Shown: positions 25,647-33,890, numbered from the stretch's first letter. The stretch is 64,000 nt of DNA from Amycolatopsis echigonensis (GCF_014174495.1 NZ_JACJHR010000039.1:1-64000); one strand, 5' to 3'. Notes: generated by a model not told the origin, from the sequence alone. Numbers and translations are program-made.

Positions 25647-26790
25647 AGGCGCGCCGGTTTTCCGCCGTCGAGTCGCGCGTGCAGGCGGGCGGCTCCGTCC
25701 GGGAGGAACGGGGCGAGTTCCGTGGCGAGTGCCCGGCACGTGCCTACGAGGGTCCCGAGCGTTTCGTCCAGCTCGTCGCCGCTCAACGTCCAAGGCCGGG
25801 TCTGTTCGACGAACCGGTTGGCATCGGCGATCACGTCGACCAAAGCGCCGGTGGCAGCCCGGAAATCGAAGTCGGCGAGCGCCGCGTCGATCCGGCTGGC
25901 GAGGGCGGTGGCTGTCCTCAATGGACTCGACGGGGCGATCCGGCCGGAACGTCGGGCGAGGCTGAGCACGCGGTGCGCGAGGTTGCCGAGCCCGTGGGCG
26001 AGTTCTTGGTCGGCGCGGGCGATCAGCCGCGCTTCGGTGAAGTCGGTGTCGCCGAGCGGGGCGACTTCGCGCAGCAACCACCACCGGACGGCATCGGTGC
26101 CGTGCCGGTCGATCAGGTCGGTCGGGCGGACGGTGTTGCCCGCGCTCTTGGAGATCTTCGCGCCGTCGAGGGTGAGGTAGTCGTGCACGAAGACGGTGTC
26201 CGGCAGCCGTTCGCCCGCGGAGAGCAGCAGCGCGGGCCAGTAGACGGCATGGAACCGCAGGATGCCTTTGCCGATGACGTGCACTCGTTCGGCCGCCTCG
26301 GTCCAGCGCGACGGGTCGGCGGTCAGGTAGTTGGCGAGCGCGTCCCACCAGACGTAAATCACCTGATCCGGGTCGCCGGGCACCGGGATGCCCCAGCCGT
26401 CCGCCCGCGCGGCGGGCCGGGACACGCTGATGTCGGACAGTCCGGAGCGGACGAACCCGAGCACCTCGCGGAGCCGGGCGGCGGGTTCGACCCGGAGGCG
26501 GCCGGATTCCAGCAGTTGCCGGATTTCGCCGGAGTAGCGGGAAAGCCGGAAGAACCAGTTCCGCTCGGTGACTGACTCTGGCGGGGCTTCGTGTTCGGGG
26601 CAGCGTTCGTTGTCGGGATAGAACTGTTCGCAGCCCAGGCAGTAGCGGCCGGTGTAGTCGCGGAGGTAGAAGTCGCCGCGCCGGGCGCTGGCTTGCCACA
26701 ACCGTCGGACGCCTTCGCGGTGCCGCCGATCGGCGCTGGTGCGGACGAAGTCGTCGACGGCCAGCGCGTGTTTGATTGCGCCGGCTCCGC
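25598..26790 (-). pseudogene. 5'-truncated methionyl-tRNA synthetase-like gene
   Basis: About 400 codons match the C-terminal two thirds of class I methionyl-tRNA synthetase: the zinc-knuckle segment YCLGCEQFYPDNERCPEH, the KMSKS-type loop GAKISKSAGN, the WWDALANYL stretch and a helical anticodon domain. The whole N-terminal catalytic half with the HIGH motif is missing. Homology stops near 26790, right where a 32-base inverted repeat begins (26799). There is room for only about 140 more bases before the next gene and no HIGH sequence in them. Without HIGH no aminoacyl adenylate can form, so this is called a pseudogene; the true metG must be elsewhere. Confidence 0.78.
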
Positions 26791-26798
26791 CGTCGCGG

Positions 26799-26882
26799 GC
26801 GGGATCGCGTCGGCGTCTGGAGGAGCGGTGCGCCCGCCTGGGGGCGGTCACACCGCTCTTCCAGACGCCGACGCGATCCCGC
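26799..26882. repeat. 32-base inverted repeat at the truncation point of the synthetase remnant
   Basis: Arms 26799-26830 and 26851-26882 pair with one mismatch around a 20-base loop. It does not carry the GGAATCTGATTCC core of family A. It sits exactly where the synthetase homology ends, so it may be a scar of the event that removed the 5' half, or a terminator. Confidence 0.75.
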
Positions 26883-26992
26883 GTTCGGGTCCGGTCAGCG
26901 CACGACGGCAGGCCCTGGGGGTGGGGTTTGTCATCCGGGCGATGTTCAGCTCTTCGTAGTGGCCGATCGTTCCGGCACCACTGGTTTTCCAG

Positions 26993-27457
26993 TCAGCGTC
27001 CGGTGGCGCCGTCGATCAGCTCGCGCAGGATGTCGGCGTGTCCGGCGTGCCGTCCGGTTTCCTCGATCATGTGCGTCAGCGCCCAGCGGACGCTCGGGCC
27101 GTCGCGTCCGGGCACCGGGGCAGCGAGGTCCGGGCAGCTGTCGAGAAGTTCGTTGGCTCGCTGGACTGTTTCCCGGTAGCGGTCGACCACCTCGGCGACG
27201 CTGTCCTCGGTGCGGAACGTCGACGGCCAATTCCTGACCGTCTCGCCGAGAAACAACGACCGCTCCACGAAGATCAGGTGGTTGAGCAGGCCGAGCAGAT
27301 TCGTGCCGGACGGCACCGCGGCGGCGTGGGCTTCGGGTTCCGGCGCACCGTCGACCTTGGCGGCGACGGAGGTGCGGAGATAGTCGAGAAATCCGCGCAG
27401 GACTTCGGTTTCGCTGCTTCCGGTGCGGGGCGGCGGGGTGTCGCGGCGGCGGGCCAC
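26993..27457 (-). CDS. DinB/DUF664-family protein
   Basis: A 154-residue four-helix protein of the DinB superfamily. The metal-ligand His residues are seen in LLGLLNHLIFVERSLF, RWALTHMIEETGRHAGHAD. Many actinobacterial relatives are mycothiol-dependent transferases or detoxifying thiol S-transferases; the substrate is unknown. GTG 27457 has AAGGAG upstream. It follows the methyltransferase gene by 17 bases on the same strand, so an operon is likely. Confidence 0.85.
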   Translation of the reverse strand: MARRRDTPPPRTGSSETEVLRGFLDYLRTSVAAKVDGAPEPEAHAAAVPSGTNLLGLLNHLIFVERSLFLGETVRNWPSTFRTEDSVAEVVDRYRETVQRANELLDSCPDLAAPVPGRDGPSVRWALTHMIEETGRHAGHADILRELIDGATGR

Positions 27458-27474
27458 AGCGGTCTCCTTGAGGT

Positions 27475-28071
27475 TCAGGCGGCGCGGCGGATCAGCAGGA
27501 CGTGGTCGACGACCTCGGCGGTCTGGCCGTTCGGTCCGGTCGCGAGACGGGTGGGGGAGTCCGCGCGCTCGACGGTCCACCCGGCAGGATCGAGGCCCAG
27601 GTCGGCGGCGATCTCCGCCGGGCCGGGGAAACGCGCGTCCGGGTCTTGGTTCCACGACCACGGCGCACTCGAACCGTGGTCCACGACCAGCAACCGGCCG
27701 CCGGGCCGGAGTGCGTGCGCGGCGGTGCGCAGGACCGTCGTCCGGTCCAGTTCGAAGGGCGTCTGCAGGTAGTGCGCCGTCACGAGGTCGAATTCCCCGG
27801 CCGGGAAGCTGACCCGCAGGTCGTGCCGCACGGCGGTGATCCGCGTGCCGGCGAGGCGGTTGACCGCGACGGCCGAGATGTCGGTCGCGGTCACGGTCCA
27901 GCCGCGCCCGGCGAGCCAGCGCGCGTCGCCGCCGTTGCCGCAGCCCAGGTCGAGCGCGTCGCCGGGCGGAAGCTCGGAGACGATTTCCTCGAGGCGGGCG
28001 TTCGGCCGCGGGTCCGCGGGCGGCCGGGCGGCGTGGACTTCGTCCCAGAACAGGGTCGCGTCGGTGGTCAT
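27475..28071 (-). CDS. SAM-dependent methyltransferase (class I)
   Basis: A 198-residue Rossmann methyltransferase with the SAM loop ALDLGCGNGGDARWLA (about residues 39-54), the acidic motif II ATDIS and FDLVTAHYLQ. Length and layout match small-molecule methyltransferases of the Tehb/UbiE type. ATG 28071 has GAGGAG upstream. The reading frame stays open for another 180 codons upstream (to 28614), so an N-terminal extension cannot be excluded, but the internal ribosome site argues for this start. Followed by the DinB gene. Confidence 0.85.
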   Translation of the reverse strand: MTTDATLFWDEVHAARPPADPRPNARLEEIVSELPPGDALDLGCGNGGDARWLAGRGWTVTATDISAVAVNRLAGTRITAVRHDLRVSFPAGEFDLVTAHYLQTPFELDRTTVLRTAAHALRPGGRLLVVDHGSSAPWSWNQDPDARFPGPAEIAADLGLDPAGWTVERADSPTRLATGPNGQTAEVVDHVLLIRRAA

Positions 28072-28614
28072 CGGTCGGCTCCTCGGGTCGGTGTGCGCCC
28101 AGAGTCGCCGCAACCGTGCCGGGAGCGCACGCGATCTTGCCGGAACGGCAATTCCCGCGTGCTGGACAGTGGCCGGGGAGCCCGGCGCGATCGAGATGGC
28201 GCCCCGGTCCCCGGAACTCGCCGCGGACGGTTGCCCGCTGTGGCACCTCGGCGGGGTTTCCCGCGACCACGCGCACGGCTGCCGCGACCCGCCCAGCAGG
28301 AGCAGCACGTCCGGGCTCACGCCCGCGCGCACCCGCGAGGCGAGCTCCGGCGACGTTGTCCCGAGTGCCGAGTAGACCGCGCGGACCAGGCACCTCGCCG
28401 CGTGCGGGGAACGCCTGGTGCGCAACGAGATCTCCATCAGGAGGGCCTCGCGGTCGCACGTGCGGGCGCGGCTCGGCGCGACGATGCCCAGCCGGGTTTG
28501 CTCGGCCAGAGGAAGACATCGCAGCAGGCTGTCGACGACGCAGTCGATCGCGAGCCGGTTCAGTTCGGTGCGACGCAGGCGAGGCCCGGGCAGAATTTCC
28601 TTCCGCGCCACCAT
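28072..28614 (-). CDS. Uncharacterised open frame continuous with the methyltransferase
   Basis: From ATG 28614 the frame is open without a stop into the methyltransferase gene. The first about 110 codons have the strong third-position G/C of real genes and encode a helical, Leu/Arg-rich sequence with several Cys (IDCVVDSLLRCLPLAEQ, HAARCLVRAVYSALG). The stretch nearest the methyltransferase is more irregular. It may be a separate gene that lost its stop, an N-terminal extension (379 residues in total), or chance. AGGAG lies 10 bases before ATG 28614. Confidence 0.3.
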
Positions 28615-28717
28615 GGACCATCAACTCCTGGGCGCAGAGTAGCCGATCCTCCGCCCCGGGTGACGTTCCTGTTCCATGCGGCGGAAAACGATCCGGCGGC
28701 GCTCCCTGGTCGACGGT

Positions 28718-29023
28718 TCAGCCGGGCGAGCCGGACAAAACGGCGAGCCGGTCCAGGGACTCGCGGATCCGCGCGGGCACGTCGTCGCGGCGCGGGCCGG
28801 CCGGAACCGACAGGTGCAGCGTCGCGTGGCTCGTGCCCGCCGCGCCCGGACGGACCTGAAGCCAGCCGCCGTCCCATTCCAGCCGGAGCTGGTCGCGGCG
28901 ACCGGCCGGGGGCACGGCGACCGGCTCCGGCATCCATTCGTTCAGGCGGGCGGCGTCGGCCGCGGCGGCGTAGACATGCTCCGCGGGCGCGGGCATTCTC
29001 CGTTCGGCCTCGAACTCGCTCAT
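28718..29023 (-). CDS. Small SRPBCC-like protein
   Basis: A 101-residue protein that begins like a START/SRPBCC fold (FEAERRMPAPAEHVYAAAADAARLNEWMP) and continues with beta strands, but is shorter than the usual 140-150 residues. No ligand or active site can be named. It has an exact GGTTT-N16-GGGTA promoter whose -10 box ends 9 bases before ATG 29023, so it is probably a leaderless member of the stress regulon. Confidence 0.75.
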   Translation of the reverse strand: MSEFEAERRMPAPAEHVYAAAADAARLNEWMPEPVAVPPAGRRDQLRLEWDGGWLQVRPGAAGTSHATLHLSVPAGPRRDDVPARIRESLDRLAVLSGSPG

Positions 29024-29032
29024 GGCCGTGGC

Positions 29033-29058
29033 TACCCGTTTCGCGGCGGCGCGAAACC
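29033..29058 (-). promoter_or_regulatory. Consensus SigF-type promoter of the small SRPBCC-like gene
   Basis: GGTTT (complement of 29054-29058), 16 bases, GGGTA (complement of 29033-29037). Confidence 0.75.
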
Positions 29059-29084
29059 GGGGGAGTCCACTGTGGACGCTCGGG

Positions 29085-29516
29085 TCACACCACCTCGCGC
29101 AGGATGGCGTCGAGGTCCGCCGGGGTGCCCAGGGTGCGGAGTTCGGGCGGTGCGAGGCAGCCGATCCGGTGGTCGTCGTCGCGCACCGCGGCGGCGAACT
29201 CGGCGACGCGGGAAGCGGGCGGCGCGATCGACGGCCCGCCCAGGTAGCGGATGACGATCAGGTCCTCGCCGGAATGCGTTTCCACGGCCGCGGCCCAGCC
29301 GTGGATCTCGTCCCACAGCAGGGCGACGTCGCGGCCGGGGTAGGCGGGCAGGTGCCCGTCGAGGGCGACGTAGGCCGATACCGGGGTGTCGTGGTCGACG
29401 GTGCAGGATTCGAGGCCGATGCCCAGGGCGCCGGTGACGTCGGCGAGGTAGTTCCACAAGCGCACCACTGCCGGGTGCGACGGTCTGGTCTGGGCGGTGT
29501 GCAGCGGCAGGGACAC
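29085..29516 (-). CDS. DUF6292-family protein
   Basis: A 143-residue protein matching DUF6292 of Pseudonocardiaceae and relatives: AYVALDGHLPAYPGRDVALLWDEIHGWAAAVETHSGEDL is the conserved heart (residues about 48-86). Function is unknown. GTG 29516 is preferred to longer starts because homologous sequence begins there; the ribosome site (AAAGG) is weak. It is a lineage marker for the host. Confidence 0.8.
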   Translation of the reverse strand: MSLPLHTAQTRPSHPAVVRLWNYLADVTGALGIGLESCTVDHDTPVSAYVALDGHLPAYPGRDVALLWDEIHGWAAAVETHSGEDLIVIRYLGGPSIAPPASRVAEFAAAVRDDDHRIGCLAPPELRTLGTPADLDAILREVV

Positions 29517-29768
29517 GAGGACAACGCCTTTCTCGCGCGAAGGACTGACACGGACCAGGGGTGGCCTGGTCTGCGCCACGGGCCGCATCCGAAGACGCGG
29601 CGGGTATTCCGGCTAGCGGCCGGAAAGCGCCCTGGCGGGCGGTGCGGACGTGATTCCCGGCCGAGGGGTGCGGGAAACCTGGAGGACGCGGCGAATCGGC
29701 CCGCGGGGCCGGCAGGTCATCGGAGTCACCTCCACCGCTCGACAGGGGACGCCCTTTTCTTCTAGCAT

Positions 29769-29811
29769 GTCGTCAAAAGGATGACAACTGTCGAGTCGTC
29801 GAGAGGATGAC
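29769..29811 (+). promoter_or_regulatory. Two tandem 17-base inverted-repeat operators
   Basis: GTCGTCAAAAGGATGAC (29769-29785) and GTCGTCGAGAGGATGAC (29795-29811) are 26 bases apart start to start, each a GTC...GAC inverted pair, ending 3 bases before ATG 29815. The spacing of about two and a half turns places them out of phase; they most likely bind the product of the next gene (autoregulation). Confidence 0.65.
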
Positions 29812-29814
29812 GCG

Positions 29815-30426
29815 ATGGCGGAGGTGGAGCCCAGCCTGCTGCTCCAAGGCGTCCGCGAGGCGGTGCAGGCCGCCCGGGACGGGGGTGCGGCGGCCGACCG
29901 GTCGCTGGCCGCGCTGTCCGCGCTGCGGGCGCTGCGCGACCAGCTCGGCGAATGGGAACCGGAACTGATCGCGGCCGCGCGCGCGGCGGGCGCGAGCTGG
30001 GCCGTGCTGGCCCCGGCGCTGGGCGTGGCGAGCAGACAGGCGGCCGAGCGCCGGTACCTGCGGCTGCGGCCGTCGGCGACCGGCGAGACCACCGGCGAAG
30101 CACGCGTCGACGCCGAACGCGGCCGCCGCGCGGGAGACCGGGCGGTAGCGGACTGGGCCCGGCGCAACGCTGCGGTGCTGCGCCGGCTGGCCGCGGAGGC
30201 CAGTGCCGCGCCCGACCTGGACCCCGCCGGACAGGAAAGCGCCGACCGGCTCGGAGTGGCGCTGGGAGAGGACGATGTCACGAACCTGCTGCCGCCGCTG
30301 GCGGACGTGCGCGTGCACCTCGAACCACGACACGCGGCGCTGGCGGACCGGGTCGGCGAGATCAGCGAGCACACGAACCGCTTGCGCCAGGACGCGGCCG
30401 GACAGCGGCGCGGCCGTTCGCGATAA
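29815..30426 (+). CDS. Hsp18-regulator-like DNA-binding protein
   Basis: A 203-residue helical protein resembling actinobacterial sequences annotated as HSP18 transcriptional regulators. Residues about 38-66 (ELIAAARAAGASWAVLAPAL then GVASRQAAERRYLRL) form a helix-turn-helix followed by a basic strand. The C-terminal half is Ala/Arg/Glu-rich and probably coiled. No hsp18 gene is beside it. The tandem operators directly before the start codon suggest self-repression. Start ATG 29815 is the only one after the operators. Confidence 0.7.
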   Translation: MAEVEPSLLLQGVREAVQAARDGGAAADRSLAALSALRALRDQLGEWEPELIAAARAAGASWAVLAPALGVASRQAAERRYLRLRPSATGETTGEARVDAERGRRAGDRAVADWARRNAAVLRRLAAEASAAPDLDPAGQESADRLGVALGEDDVTNLLPPLADVRVHLEPRHAALADRVGEISEHTNRLRQDAAGQRRGRSR

Positions 30427-31041
30427 GCGGGAGTGGGCGCGTTGCCCGGATCCCGGCGTGCTGGTCTGCCGGGACGGGTCGGCGAGCGCGTCGGCAAGGT
30501 CGCGTGGGCCGGTGGGGCAGCTGTCCGTGCTGAGTCGCGTCAGGTGCGCGGCTGGCGGCGACGTGCGCGCTGCGCGTGCCGCGTCGCCTCGGCCTGCGGG
30601 GCCAGGCCGCCGGACAGCGGCGTGGCCGGGCGTAGCGGCCCGACCTGGGCAACCCGCTGGCAGGGACGCAGCCGGAATCGCGCGTCTATCGGCCGTGCGC
30701 GGACGCGGCGAGGCAGTAGCGCACCCGTCCGTACTGCGCCGCGTCCCCGGAGCCGCTGCGGGATCGGTGCGCGTCTCGAGTCGCGGCCTGCCGCGTCGGC
30801 GAGTGCTCCGGTCGGCCTTGGCGGGACCCGGCCGGGCGGTTCCGGAGCCGCCCGCGGTGAGCCGAATGTCTCTTCCCGGTGCCCCGCGCTGCCGATGTCC
30901 CCGGGATCCGAGATCATTTCCGGCGGCGGCATTTCGTGCGAGCCGTCGATGTGAGGCATGCTATTCGCGGTTGAGCAGCCAGCCGCGTACTTTTCCTGCC
31001 CGGACGCTGGAGTGCCGGGCTTCCTGAGGAGGGAAAGAGCG
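30427..31041. other. Intergenic region, no gene recognised
   Basis: About 615 bases with several long open frames, but none has a ribosome site, family resemblance or coherent codon bias; the predicted peptides are Arg/Gly/Ala-rich in all frames. It must hold the promoter of the STAS gene; I found no GGGTA box there. Confidence 0.5.
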
Positions 31042-31413
31042 ATGAGTGAGCTGACCGACCCGGTGATCGACCCGCCGGGTTCGCTGTCGATCGAACGGGC
31101 CGACCGCGCTCCCGCGACGGTGCTGGCCCTGCACGGGGACCTGGACCTCGGGACCGCCCCGAAATTGACGGCCGCGGTCGCCGAAACCGTCACCGGGAAG
31201 CCCCCGGTGCTGGTCCTGGACCTGACCGGGGTCGACTTTCTCGCGTCGGCGGGGCTGACGGCGCTGCTGGCCGTGTGCCGGGAGGCGCCGGAGGGCACCG
31301 AGGTGCGGATCGTGGCGTCCGGCCGCGCGACCCTGCGGCCGATCCAGCTCACCGGCCTGGAGCAGAGCCTGCCGCTGTACCGCACGCTCGACGAGGCGCT
31401 GGCCGAGAACTGA
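31042..31413 (+). CDS. STAS-domain anti-anti-sigma factor
   Basis: A 123-residue single-domain STAS protein of the SpoIIAA/RsbV type. The phosphorylatable Ser is in VDFLASAGLTALLA (about residue 75), and LALHGDLDLGTAPKL is the usual N-terminal strand. Unphosphorylated, such proteins bind an RsbW-type kinase and free its sigma factor. ATG 31042 has GAGGAGGG upstream. It converges on the GAF-SpoIIE phosphatase gene with stop codons touching in TGATCA; an RsbW-like kinase gene follows. Confidence 0.92.
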   Translation: MSELTDPVIDPPGSLSIERADRAPATVLALHGDLDLGTAPKLTAAVAETVTGKPPVLVLDLTGVDFLASAGLTALLAVCREAPEGTEVRIVASGRATLRPIQLTGLEQSLPLYRTLDEALAEN

Positions 31414-32640
31414 TCAGTGCGTTTCCGCCCCCGCAGTGCGCTGGAGCACCACGAGTGCGACGTCGTCCTGCGGGGGGCGGGACCCCACCATCGCGGCCAT
31501 GATCCGTGCGCAGGCCCGTTCCGGGTCCTCCGGCCGGACCAGTTCGGCGAGCTGGTCCATGCCGGTGTCGACGAGGCGGTCCCGGCGCTCGACGAGACCG
31601 TCGGTGTAGAAGGCCGCGACGGCTCCCGGCGGCAGGTCCACGGTGGTGGTGCGCCGGTCGAGAGTGGCCCCGACGGTCAGGCCGACCGGCGGGTCCGGCG
31701 GGGCCGGAACGAGTTCGGCCGGTTTGCCCGGCGAAGCGACGACGGGCGGAAGGTGCCCGGCGAGCGACAGCGCCATGCGCGTGTGGCCGGGTCTGAGGAT
31801 GCCGTAGGCGACCGTCGCCATCACACCGTGCTCGAAGTGATTCGCCTTGCGGTCGAGTTTGGCGAGGACTTCGGCGGGATCGTCGCAGTCGAGCGCGTAG
31901 GCGCGCAGCGCGCTGCGGAGCCGTCCCATGATGACCGCCGCTTCGAGGCCGTGTCCGGACACGTCGCCCATCACGATCCCGGTCTGGTTGCCGGGAAGCC
32001 GGAAGACGTCGTACCAGTCGCCGCCGAGCCCGGCCTCCGCGCCCGGCACGTAGCGCGCGGCCAGGCGGAGGCCGTCGACGGCGGGGAGGATGCCCGGCAG
32101 CAGGCTGCGCTGGAGGGCAATGGTCGCGGCCTGGTTCTGGTGCATGGTCTCCGCCTGCAGCACGGCCGCCAGCCGCTCAGCGAGCAGCCGCACGGTCTCG
32201 ATGTCGGTGGTCGTGAACCGGCGCTCCCGCACGGACCCGACGTGCAGCACGCCGACCAGTTCGGTGCCGGCCAGCATCGGGACCCCGAGCATGGTGTGCA
32301 GGCCGCGCTCGGACAGCAGCGCGTTGATCACCGTGGTCTTGTCGACGCGGTCGATGACGACGGGCTCCCGGCTCGCGGCGACCGTTCCGGCGAACCCCAC
32401 GCCGACCGGCACCTGGACGCCCTGGTAGACCTCCTCCTCGAGGCCCGCCGCCGCGACGGCGACGAGGCGCTGCCAGCGGGACTCGTGCCGGAGCACGGTG
32501 GCGGTGTCGACGTCGAGGACCGTGCAAGCCCGGGCGAGGATCTTCGCGAGATTCTCGCCGAGGTCGGCATTGCTCGTCCCGTCGCCGAGGATTTCGGCGA
32601 GACGAGTGCGCGATTCGGGCTCCGGCGCGTGAAGCGGCAT
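31414..32640 (-). CDS. GAF-SpoIIE (PP2C-type) serine phosphatase
   Basis: A 408-residue cytosolic phosphatase. A GAF sensor domain covers about residues 25-175 (GVGFAGTVAASREPVVIDRV), followed by a linker helix with QRSLLPGILP and the SpoIIE/PP2C domain with its metal Asp residues: GGDWYDVFRLP, GDVSGHGLEAA, FYTDGLVERR and PQDDVALVVL. RsbU-type enzymes dephosphorylate the STAS antagonist and so switch on a stress sigma factor; the GAF domain suggests a small-molecule or redox signal. ATG 32640 fits the domain start. Confidence 0.92.
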   Translation of the reverse strand: MPLHAPEPESRTRLAEILGDGTSNADLGENLAKILARACTVLDVDTATVLRHESRWQRLVAVAAAGLEEEVYQGVQVPVGVGFAGTVAASREPVVIDRVDKTTVINALLSERGLHTMLGVPMLAGTELVGVLHVGSVRERRFTTTDIETVRLLAERLAAVLQAETMHQNQAATIALQRSLLPGILPAVDGLRLAARYVPGAEAGLGGDWYDVFRLPGNQTGIVMGDVSGHGLEAAVIMGRLRSALRAYALDCDDPAEVLAKLDRKANHFEHGVMATVAYGILRPGHTRMALSLAGHLPPVVASPGKPAELVPAPPDPPVGLTVGATLDRRTTTVDLPPGAVAAFYTDGLVERRDRLVDTGMDQLAELVRPEDPERACARIMAAMVGSRPPQDDVALVVLQRTAGAETH

Positions 32641-32691
32641 GCAGCGACAGTAGCCGAACCGGCGCGGGGGTCCAGAGATGTGCGTCGGCAG

Positions 32692-32716
32692 GTGTGAAGT
32701 CTGCCCTGTCCGGGTA
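32692..32716 (+). promoter_or_regulatory. SigB/SigF-type promoter upstream of the RsbW-like gene
   Basis: GTGTG 32692-32696, 15 bases, GGGTA 32712-32716. The leader to GTG 32901 would be about 180 bases, unusually long for this window; an upstream in-frame start (TTG 32724) is possible. If real, the kinase gene is under the sigma factor it may control. Confidence 0.5.
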
Positions 32717-32900
32717 CGCCCGATTGGGCATCGACGAAGTCGAGAACGAGAAGGGGACTTCCCCACGTGAGGTCAAGCGGCTGCGGCGAGGGACGGCGAA
32801 GCGCGGCGGCGTTTTCCGGCATGGAAGCTTCCCCGCATCCCGCCGAGCCGCCGGCGGGAGAGGGGTCCTGTTGTCCTGGCCAACAGAAGAGGGACCGGCG

Positions 32901-33338
32901 GTGACCGGCCCGGACTCCGGGGCGGGCGACGCGCCCTGGGTGCTGGACCTGCGCGGTACCGGCGTGTCCGCCCTGCCCCGGGTGCGCGCCTGGGCGGGCA
33001 AGTCCCTGGGGCATCTGTCGCCCGACCATCTCGCGGACGTCCTGATGGTGATCGAGGAACTCGCGTCGAACGCCTACGAGCACACCTCCGGCCCCTTCTG
33101 CGCGCGGTTGACCGTGCTGTCGCGCCCGTGTGTCGTGGTGATCGAAGTGGACGACCCGGAGCCCGGCCGCCCGGAGGTCCGCCCGCCGGACTACGAGCGG
33201 GCGCGCGGCCGGGGCATGCTGCTCGTCGACCGGCTCGCCGACGACTGGGGAGTGCACGAGCACACCGGCGGCAAGACGGTCTGGGCCCGGCTCGGCTGCG
33301 GGGTGCCGGCCCGGGAGGCCTGCGAATCGTCCCGCTGA
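32901..33338 (+). CDS. RsbW-like anti-sigma factor kinase (HATPase fold)
   Basis: A 145-residue GHKL ATPase. N-box EELASNAYEHT (about residues 53-63), G1 box EVDDPEPG and G2 box GRGMLLVDRLADDWG are all present. RsbW-type proteins bind a sigma factor and phosphorylate the STAS antagonist. GTG 32901 is chosen for fit to the domain; the frame is open upstream to 32694. Its place next to a STAS and a SpoIIE phosphatase gene makes a complete partner-switching set, though no sigma factor gene is in the window. Confidence 0.87.
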   Translation: MTGPDSGAGDAPWVLDLRGTGVSALPRVRAWAGKSLGHLSPDHLADVLMVIEELASNAYEHTSGPFCARLTVLSRPCVVVIEVDDPEPGRPEVRPPDYERARGRGMLLVDRLADDWGVHEHTGGKTVWARLGCGVPAREACESSR

Positions 33339-33347
33339 GGCCACGGC

Positions 33348-33476
33348 TCACCGGCCCTGCTGCGGGTCCGAATCGTCGTGCTCGTCGCCGGACGTGCCCT
33401 GTTCGCCGCGGATGGTCTCGCGTTCTTCTTCCGGGGTGTCGCCGTAGACGTCGTCGGACTCGCGCGGTTCGGTCAT
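33348..33476 (-). CDS. 42-residue acidic protein
   Basis: A very small, strongly acidic, probably unfolded protein (MTEPRESDDVYGDTPEEERE, ending in GDEHDDSDPQQGR). It is supported by AAGGAG 6 bases before ATG 33476, clean codon bias and a GGGTA box upstream. No family is known to me. Its start is divergent from the DUF2188 gene. Confidence 0.6.
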   Translation of the reverse strand: MTEPRESDDVYGDTPEEERETIRGEQGTSGDEHDDSDPQQGR

Positions 33477-33505
33477 GGTTTCGCTCCTTCCGTTCGCGGT
33501 CCGGG

Positions 33506-33530
33506 TACCCGGGGACGGCGGCCGCTACCC
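33506..33530 (-). promoter_or_regulatory. Possible SigB/SigF-type promoter of the acidic small protein
   Basis: GGGTA -10 (complement of 33506-33510). The -35 position 15 bases upstream reads GGGTA instead of GGTTT, so it is a weaker match. Confidence 0.4.
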
Positions 33531-33554
33531 GGTTGTCCGCCGTGGCGTCGGGTA
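33531..33554 (+). promoter_or_regulatory. SigB/SigF-type promoter of the DUF2188 gene
   Basis: GGTTG 33531-33535, 14 bases, GGGTA 33550-33554, 35 bases before ATG 33590. Confidence 0.62.
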
Positions 33555-33589
33555 CCCGGCGGTCAACCGAGCGCGGAAGGAGGCGCGGA

Positions 33590-33823
33590 ATGGCCGAAGG
33601 GGACATTCACACGTGTCGCGAGGGCGGGCTGTGGAAGAACCGGATCGAGGGCATCCGCCGGGTGGCGAACACCGCGGCGCGCCGGGCCGACGCGGTGTCG
33701 ATCGGCCGGGAGATGGCGCAGGCGCGCGGGGTCGGCCACTACGTCCACGGAGACCCCCGGCCCGACGGCGACGGGGAGATCGTGGAGCAGCGTTCCTACC
33801 GGCCCGCCGCTTCTGCCCGGTGA
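33590..33823 (+). CDS. DUF2188-family small protein (copy 1)
   Basis: A 77-residue protein of the DUF2188 type: GGLWKNRIEGIRRVANTA, then SIGREMAQARG and a short acidic beta end. A paralogue is encoded at 55892-56128 (shared LWKNR.EG..R.ANT). DUF2188 proteins have no proven function; they often occur with stress genes. ATG 33590 has GGAAGGAGG upstream. Confidence 0.8.
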   Translation: MAEGDIHTCREGGLWKNRIEGIRRVANTAARRADAVSIGREMAQARGVGHYVHGDPRPDGDGEIVEQRSYRPAASAR

Positions 33824-33865
33824 CCGGCTGTCCGGCCGTTTTCGGGGCGGTGCGGCGGAAATCGC

Positions 33866-33890
33866 TGTTTGTCCTCACGGGACGGGGGTA
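33866..33890 (+). promoter_or_regulatory. SigF-type promoter of the methyltransferase-CDGSH-protein operon
   Basis: TGTTT 33866-33870, 15 bases, GGGTA 33886-33890, 33 bases before ATG 33924. Confidence 0.72.

Noticed and set aside
26852..26928. Short frame starting MTNPTPRACRRALTG upstream of the synthetase remnant as its missing N-terminus
   Set aside because: It stops after 28 codons inside the inverted repeat and shows no HIGH motif or synthetase similarity.
29601..29615. GGGTATTCC on the plus strand after the DUF6292 gene as another stress promoter
   Set aside because: No GTTT-like box at 14-17 bases and no gene start within 150 bases downstream.
30433..30954. Possible 173-residue protein in the gap before the STAS gene
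   Set aside because: Arg/Gly/Ser-rich composition, no ribosome site, no family resemblance, and equally long frames on the other strand.
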